From a virus: a stretch of DNA of 23,651 nt. This document shows positions 20,804 to 23,651 of the stretch, in pieces; position 1 is the stretch's first letter; each line of letters starts with the position of its first letter. The DNA lies in IMG/VR virus record IMGVR_UViG_3300033571_018498, positions 1 to 23,651 of that record; one strand, written 5' to 3'. Under the pieces are notes generated by a model that did not search any database, was not told where the DNA came from, and saw only the letters and a program-made list of their open reading frames with translations. Position numbers and translations under genes: made by a program.

Positions 20804-22491
20804 GCGGATTAAATACATATTTTGTACCATTAACTACATTACAAGAGCAGTTTTGGGATAAATTGAACGATGCCCCATTAGCAGGTGGAAAATTATATTT
20901 TTTCCAAGATGAAGCACGTACAATCCCAAAGCCAGTTTATATTTTAACAGGGAGTCCGCCCGATTATACTTATGAGATTATGTCGCCAAGCCCTAATATT
21001 ATAACATTAAGCTCAATAGGCACAGTTGATGACGGGAATGGTAATAATCTTGTTGTTTATGGTTATCCCTATGATGATGATAATTTCGATGGGAGCGGCA
21101 ACGTACAGCTTTATTATATGTCTGTTTATGACTCAGAAGGACAGTTTCAATTTGATGTAGGTGGCTTCCCAAATGTCCCAATAGAAGAGAACCCGTCATC
21201 TAGTACGGCAGAAAAGAATTTTATAAAAAATGGACAATTTGTTATAAACAATGGTGACCAATCTATTATAGCAGAAGAAACCCCTTTAGCTTATGGTGGA
21301 TGGTACTATATTAGAAGCTCTAATACCGCTACAGATAATGTTAGTTTTTATAGGTTCGGTTCTCCTATCGAAGGGGGGATACCAAGCGGGAATCCAAGGA
21401 ATGCTTGCGAGGTAGTATGTAGCGTTACGGGGACGGATTCATTAAAAGCCCTTGAGGTTAGATTCAAAGATGTAAACAGGTTTTCGGATACAGTGCAAAC
21501 ATTGAGCCTATATTTCGAAGCTATGAGCCCTGTCGCAACAAATATATCGGTAAACTTATATAAATATTTTGGTTCTGGCGGTAGTACTCCTATATCTACT
21601 CAAATTGTGGAAAGCACAGCATTAACTACTACTTGGCAACCAATAACGGCTTCTTTCGCTTTTGGGTCTAATGTAGGGCAATCTATCGGAGCTAATGACG
21701 ATGATTATTTCTCAATACAAATAATCTTCCCACCAACAACAACTTTTGATGTCTTATTAACCGACTTCGTTCTTTATTTGGGAACTGAAACGATCGTCGA
21801 CTATCCTTTTGGGACAAATTCTTATAATGATTATGAGATATCAAAAACGTTCAATACTATTAATGTACAAACTTTTACATCAAGCGGAACTTATACCCCA
21901 AGCTTGGGGATGGTCTATTGTACTATCGAGTGCTGGGGCGGCGGCGGTGGCGGCGGGGGCATGGTAGGAACTAGTAGCGTTTCTGTAGGGTCGCCCGGTG
22001 GCGGCGCAGGCGGATACTCTAGGAAAACAGTAAGCGCGGCTACTATAGGAGCTTCTAAGGCTGTAACGGTAGGAGCAGGCGGAGCAGGTGGCAACGGTAG
22101 TGGGGCTGGAACGAATGGCGGAGCATCAAGTGTTGGTACTCTTTGCATAGCAAACGGCGGAAGTGGAGCGCAGGTTGGATTTAGCCCGGGAGGTACAGGA
22201 GCTACGGCAGGTACAGGAGATATAGCAGGACGAGGGCAAAACGGACTCCCCGGGACTTTCCAAGTATCACCCGCGGGCGCATATGCTGGGGTTGGTGGCT
22301 CAACTTCAATCGGGGCAGGAGGGAATACCGCTCCTATGAGCAATGGGAACTATGAACATGGGAGTAATGGCACTGGGTATGGTAGCGGAGGTTCGGGAGC
22401 TGCCGCAAATAATGTAGGCGGAGCTGTTTTATCTGCAGGTTATGGAGCTTCTGGGTTGGTAGTTATTACCGAGTATTTATTTATTTTTTAA
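20800..22491 (+). CDS. Tail fibre/adhesin with carbohydrate-binding-like middle and Gly-rich tip
   Basis: The 563-residue protein has three parts. Residues 1-130 (YFVPLTTLQEQFWDKLNDAP, LAGGKLYFFQDEARTIPKPV) form a virion-binding head typical of phage fibres. Residues about 140-335 are a beta-sandwich beginning FIKNGQFVINN with GGWYYIRS, ending VLLTDFVLYLG, as in CBM-type galactose-binding folds. Residues about 378-555 are a glycine-rich domain: CW followed by eight glycines, many GGxG repeats and a GLVVITEY end, matching the Gly-rich domain of phage adhesins (PF21722-like). DNA for it (21934-22450) is much GC-richer than neighbours because of Gly codons. GGAGG lies 8 bases before the ATG, which overlaps the previous stop. 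Confidence 0.8.
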   Translation: MSGLNTYFVPLTTLQEQFWDKLNDAPLAGGKLYFFQDEARTIPKPVYILTGSPPDYTYEIMSPSPNIITLSSIGTVDDGNGNNLVVYGYPYDDDNFDGSGNVQLYYMSVYDSEGQFQFDVGGFPNVPIEENPSSSTAEKNFIKNGQFVINNGDQSIIAEETPLAYGGWYYIRSSNTATDNVSFYRFGSPIEGGIPSGNPRNACEVVCSVTGTDSLKALEVRFKDVNRFSDTVQTLSLYFEAMSPVATNISVNLYKYFGSGGSTPISTQIVESTALTTTWQPITASFAFGSNVGQSIGANDDDYFSIQIIFPPTTTFDVLLTDFVLYLGTETIVDYPFGTNSYNDYEISKTFNTINVQTFTSSGTYTPSLGMVYCTIECWGGGGGGGGMVGTSSVSVGSPGGGAGGYSRKTVSAATIGASKAVTVGAGGAGGNGSGAGTNGGASSVGTLCIANGGSGAQVGFSPGGTGATAGTGDIAGRGQNGLPGTFQVSPAGAYAGVGGSTSIGAGGNTAPMSNGNYEHGSNGTGYGSGGSGAAANNVGGAVLSAGYGASGLVVITEYLFIF

Positions 22492-22504
22492 ATTGTGAGG
22501 GATT

Positions 22505-22849
22505 ATGGCAACAACGAGATTACAAATTATACCAGATTTAGGAGGCACACCCACGTATACATTGCCTCAATCTAATTATATATATAGCGGGGTATTAAGT
22601 AGTGGGGTAGCACAAAATGTAACTGCCCCGACTGATAGTGCAAGATATATGGTTAGAATAGGGGTGGCAAATGGGGCAGACATTTTAGTGTCTGTAAATG
22701 GAACGGCAGACATTCCAAGTGAGCCTTCTGTAGCTTCTACAACTGAAGTCAATATAGCTCAAACCTATGTTAACTCAGGAGGAACAGTAAGCGTTATAAG
22801 CCCGCAAGACGATGTAATATATAGTTTGGGGTTTTATGCCTTATCTTAA
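22505..22849 (+). CDS. Small beta-rich tail-associated protein, 114 aa
   Basis: The protein is beta-rich with no helix-rich stretches: LQIIPDLGGTPTYTLPQSNY, ILVSVNGTADIPSEP, SGGTVSVISPQDDVIYSLGF. Such small one-domain beta proteins often follow fibre genes as caps or connectors and also match the general form of fibre-tip proteins; no named family is recognised with confidence. GAGGG lies a few bases upstream. Its 3' end overlaps the next gene by 14 bases in another frame, indicating coupled translation. No membrane or signal segment. Confidence 0.6.
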   Translation: MATTRLQIIPDLGGTPTYTLPQSNYIYSGVLSSGVAQNVTAPTDSARYMVRIGVANGADILVSVNGTADIPSEPSVASTTEVNIAQTYVNSGGTVSVISPQDDVIYSLGFYALS

Positions 22850-23078
22850 ATCTTTCTCACTAGCGTTAGTATATGGACTCTTTAACCAACCTATTAATAG
22901 GGGATTGTTAAACCCTCCAGAATTTACCTATTTAATAGATAATGACGGAGCACAATTAACGAGCAGTGATGGGGTAGATTTGATAGTAAATGATATTTCC
23001 CCGCCAGATATCTATTTATTAGATGATGACGAGGATTTTTTAATAAACAATAATGGTATGTATTTAATAATTAATTAA
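22836..23078 (+). CDS. Small protein made of LIDNDG-type repeats, 80 aa
   Basis: After a hydrophobic start (KSFSLALVYGLFNQP) come repeats of a roughly 9-residue beta pattern: YLIDNDGAQL, SSDGVDLIVND, YLLDDDEDFL, INNNGMYLIIN. The same pattern appears in the gp10-like hub at residues 485-502 (LLVDNDGKFLIDNDGDYL). The repeats would give a stacked beta arrangement with Asp/Asn turns, possibly calcium-binding, though no canonical calcium motif is present. GGGG precedes the ATG by 4 bases. Role unknown; a connector between hub and fibres is suggested by the shared motif. Confidence 0.6.
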   Translation: MPYLKSFSLALVYGLFNQPINRGLLNPPEFTYLIDNDGAQLTSSDGVDLIVNDISPPDIYLLDDDEDFLINNNGMYLIIN

Positions 23079-23093
23079 AAAGGAATAAAAAAC

Positions 23094-23651
23094 ATGGCAA
23101 CAAAAAATTTAGAATTATATTTTCAGCATGCACCTGTTGCAAGCTTAGCCGCATTAAAGGCTATTAGTACTTCTGGTATAGTCACTGGAGTAATAGTAGA
23201 AGTAAATGGCGTAGGGTTTTTCGCTTTCCAAACCCCTCCTGTAGCTACCCCAGATGCTCTGAACGTCATAGAGGCGACAGACGAGGGAGGAGTTTGGATT
23301 AGACAAACATTGCCACAATTAAACGCAACAGCTGGAGGCACTATTGATGCTTCGTCGTTGGGTACGGTTGTTAATAGCGCGGTATTGGTCACAAGCTCGG
23401 GCGGAGTTTCTAGCTGGGGAACTACATTGCCCGCTGTAACTGCTGGCTCTTGTGTATGTGTTGACCCGACTACTTCAGGGAATGACAGCATAGATAATGC
23501 CTTATCAAATGTGTTGGCTGCAGAGCCACCACTGGCGACGGCTGCGACCAATATAGATGGTGGCACAGCAAATGATATCCCATATCAAACCGCTGCAGAT
23601 ACGACGGGGTTCATCTCAGCTGCTGCAAGTTCTGTATTAGTAACCGATGGG
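23094..23651 (+). CDS. Tail-fibre-like protein, 3' end missing (186 codons present)
   Basis: An ATG at 23094 with AAAAAGGA upstream opens a frame that continues to the window edge. It starts with TKNLELYFQHAPVASLAALK and a strand-rich domain (GVIVEVNGVGFFAFQTPP, ATDEGGVWIRQTLP). The later part has the fibre-type pattern ending NDIPYQTAADTTGFISAA and VLVTDG, similar to repeats (YQTAANTTGF..) in phage tail fibre shafts; an earlier looser copy reads SAVLVTSSGGVSSWG. It is the third tail-type gene in a row and is likely the main fibre or spike. Full length and receptor domain lie outside the window. Confidence 0.75.
   Translation, partial: MATKNLELYFQHAPVASLAALKAISTSGIVTGVIVEVNGVGFFAFQTPPVATPDALNVIEATDEGGVWIRQTLPQLNATAGGTIDASSLGTVVNSAVLVTSSGGVSSWGTTLPAVTAGSCVCVDPTTSGNDSIDNALSNVLAAEPPLATAATNIDGGTANDIPYQTAADTTGFISAAASSVLVTDG

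Larger units (their letters stand above)
1..23651. mobile_element. P22-like podovirus/prophage segment, open at both ends
   Basis: Virion-assembly genes occur in the order terminase, portal, scaffold, coat, gp4-like adaptor, gp10-like hub, ejection proteins and tail fibres, which is the order known for P22-type short-tailed phages. No tape-measure protein, sheath or tail-tube gene is present, which argues against a long tail. The leftmost and rightmost genes are both cut by the window, so neither attachment sites nor the ends of the element can be seen. No integrase is present, so the lifestyle is undetermined. Confidence 0.9.

Noticed and set aside
21915-22343. A leftward proline-rich open frame opposite the Gly-rich adhesin tip
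   Set aside because: Proline runs are the expected reverse-strand reading of Gly codons; there is no ribosome site and no independent support.
23123-23566. A leftward open frame at the right edge
   Set aside because: It lies opposite a rightward frame with a Shine-Dalgarno, fibre-type repeats and the same direction as all neighbours.

Overview
The window is a late-gene segment of a podovirus-type phage or prophage with P22-like head and tail architecture. In order it carries a small-terminase-like gene, terL, a second small-terminase-like gene, portal, scaffold, coat, a gp4-like adaptor, a gp10-like hub, three ejection-type proteins and several tail-fibre-type genes. Both ends are open: a replication-type winged-helix gene runs off the left edge on the minus strand, and a tail-fibre gene runs off the right edge. 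No integrase, lysis gene, tRNA, CRISPR array or bacterial housekeeping gene is visible, so integrated prophage and free phage cannot be told apart. The DNA is strongly AT-rich with ordinary Shine-Dalgarno sites and the standard bacterial code. AT richness, DUF1640-like coiled-coil proteins and multi-HTH regulators would fit a phage of an AT-rich, possibly intracellular, proteobacterium, but that host assignment is inference.

Layout. 1-332 (-): partial replication/HTH protein. 333-742: divergent control region with several perfect inverted repeats. 743-4075 (+): histidine-rich miniprotein, TerS-like protein, zinc-ribbon protein followed in the -1 frame by an XRE HTH, TerL, and a second HTH small-terminase candidate. 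4078-4449 (-): a lone gene. 4450-4724: divergent region with hairpins and a possible promoter. 4743-5639 (+): three small DUF1640-like proteins. 5711-8132 (+): portal and a lysine-rich protein. 8137-11570 (-): a leftward accessory block with an RpoH region-4-like module, a DUF1640-like membrane protein, four small helical proteins that look paralogous, a protein with four tandem XRE domains, another membrane coiled-coil protein and a ParD-like protein. 11571-11933: divergent, very AT-rich control region with a DnaA-box match. 11934-23651 (+): scaffold, coat, head/tail completion, ejection and fibre genes.

How it fits together. TerL, probably with one of the small HTH proteins, would package DNA through the portal into a scaffold/coat procapsid. 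The gp4-like and gp10-like proteins close the portal, the 192-, 467- and 457-residue proteins would be injected with the DNA, and the genes from 20800 onward make the receptor-binding apparatus. The unusual part is the regulatory cargo. An opposite-strand cassette separates portal from scaffold. In two places a complete upstream gene ends at a classic -1 slippery heptamer and is followed, in the -1 frame, by a DNA-binding domain with no normal start codon. These may be two programmed frameshifts making fusion regulators, or two decayed genes; the sequence alone does not decide.
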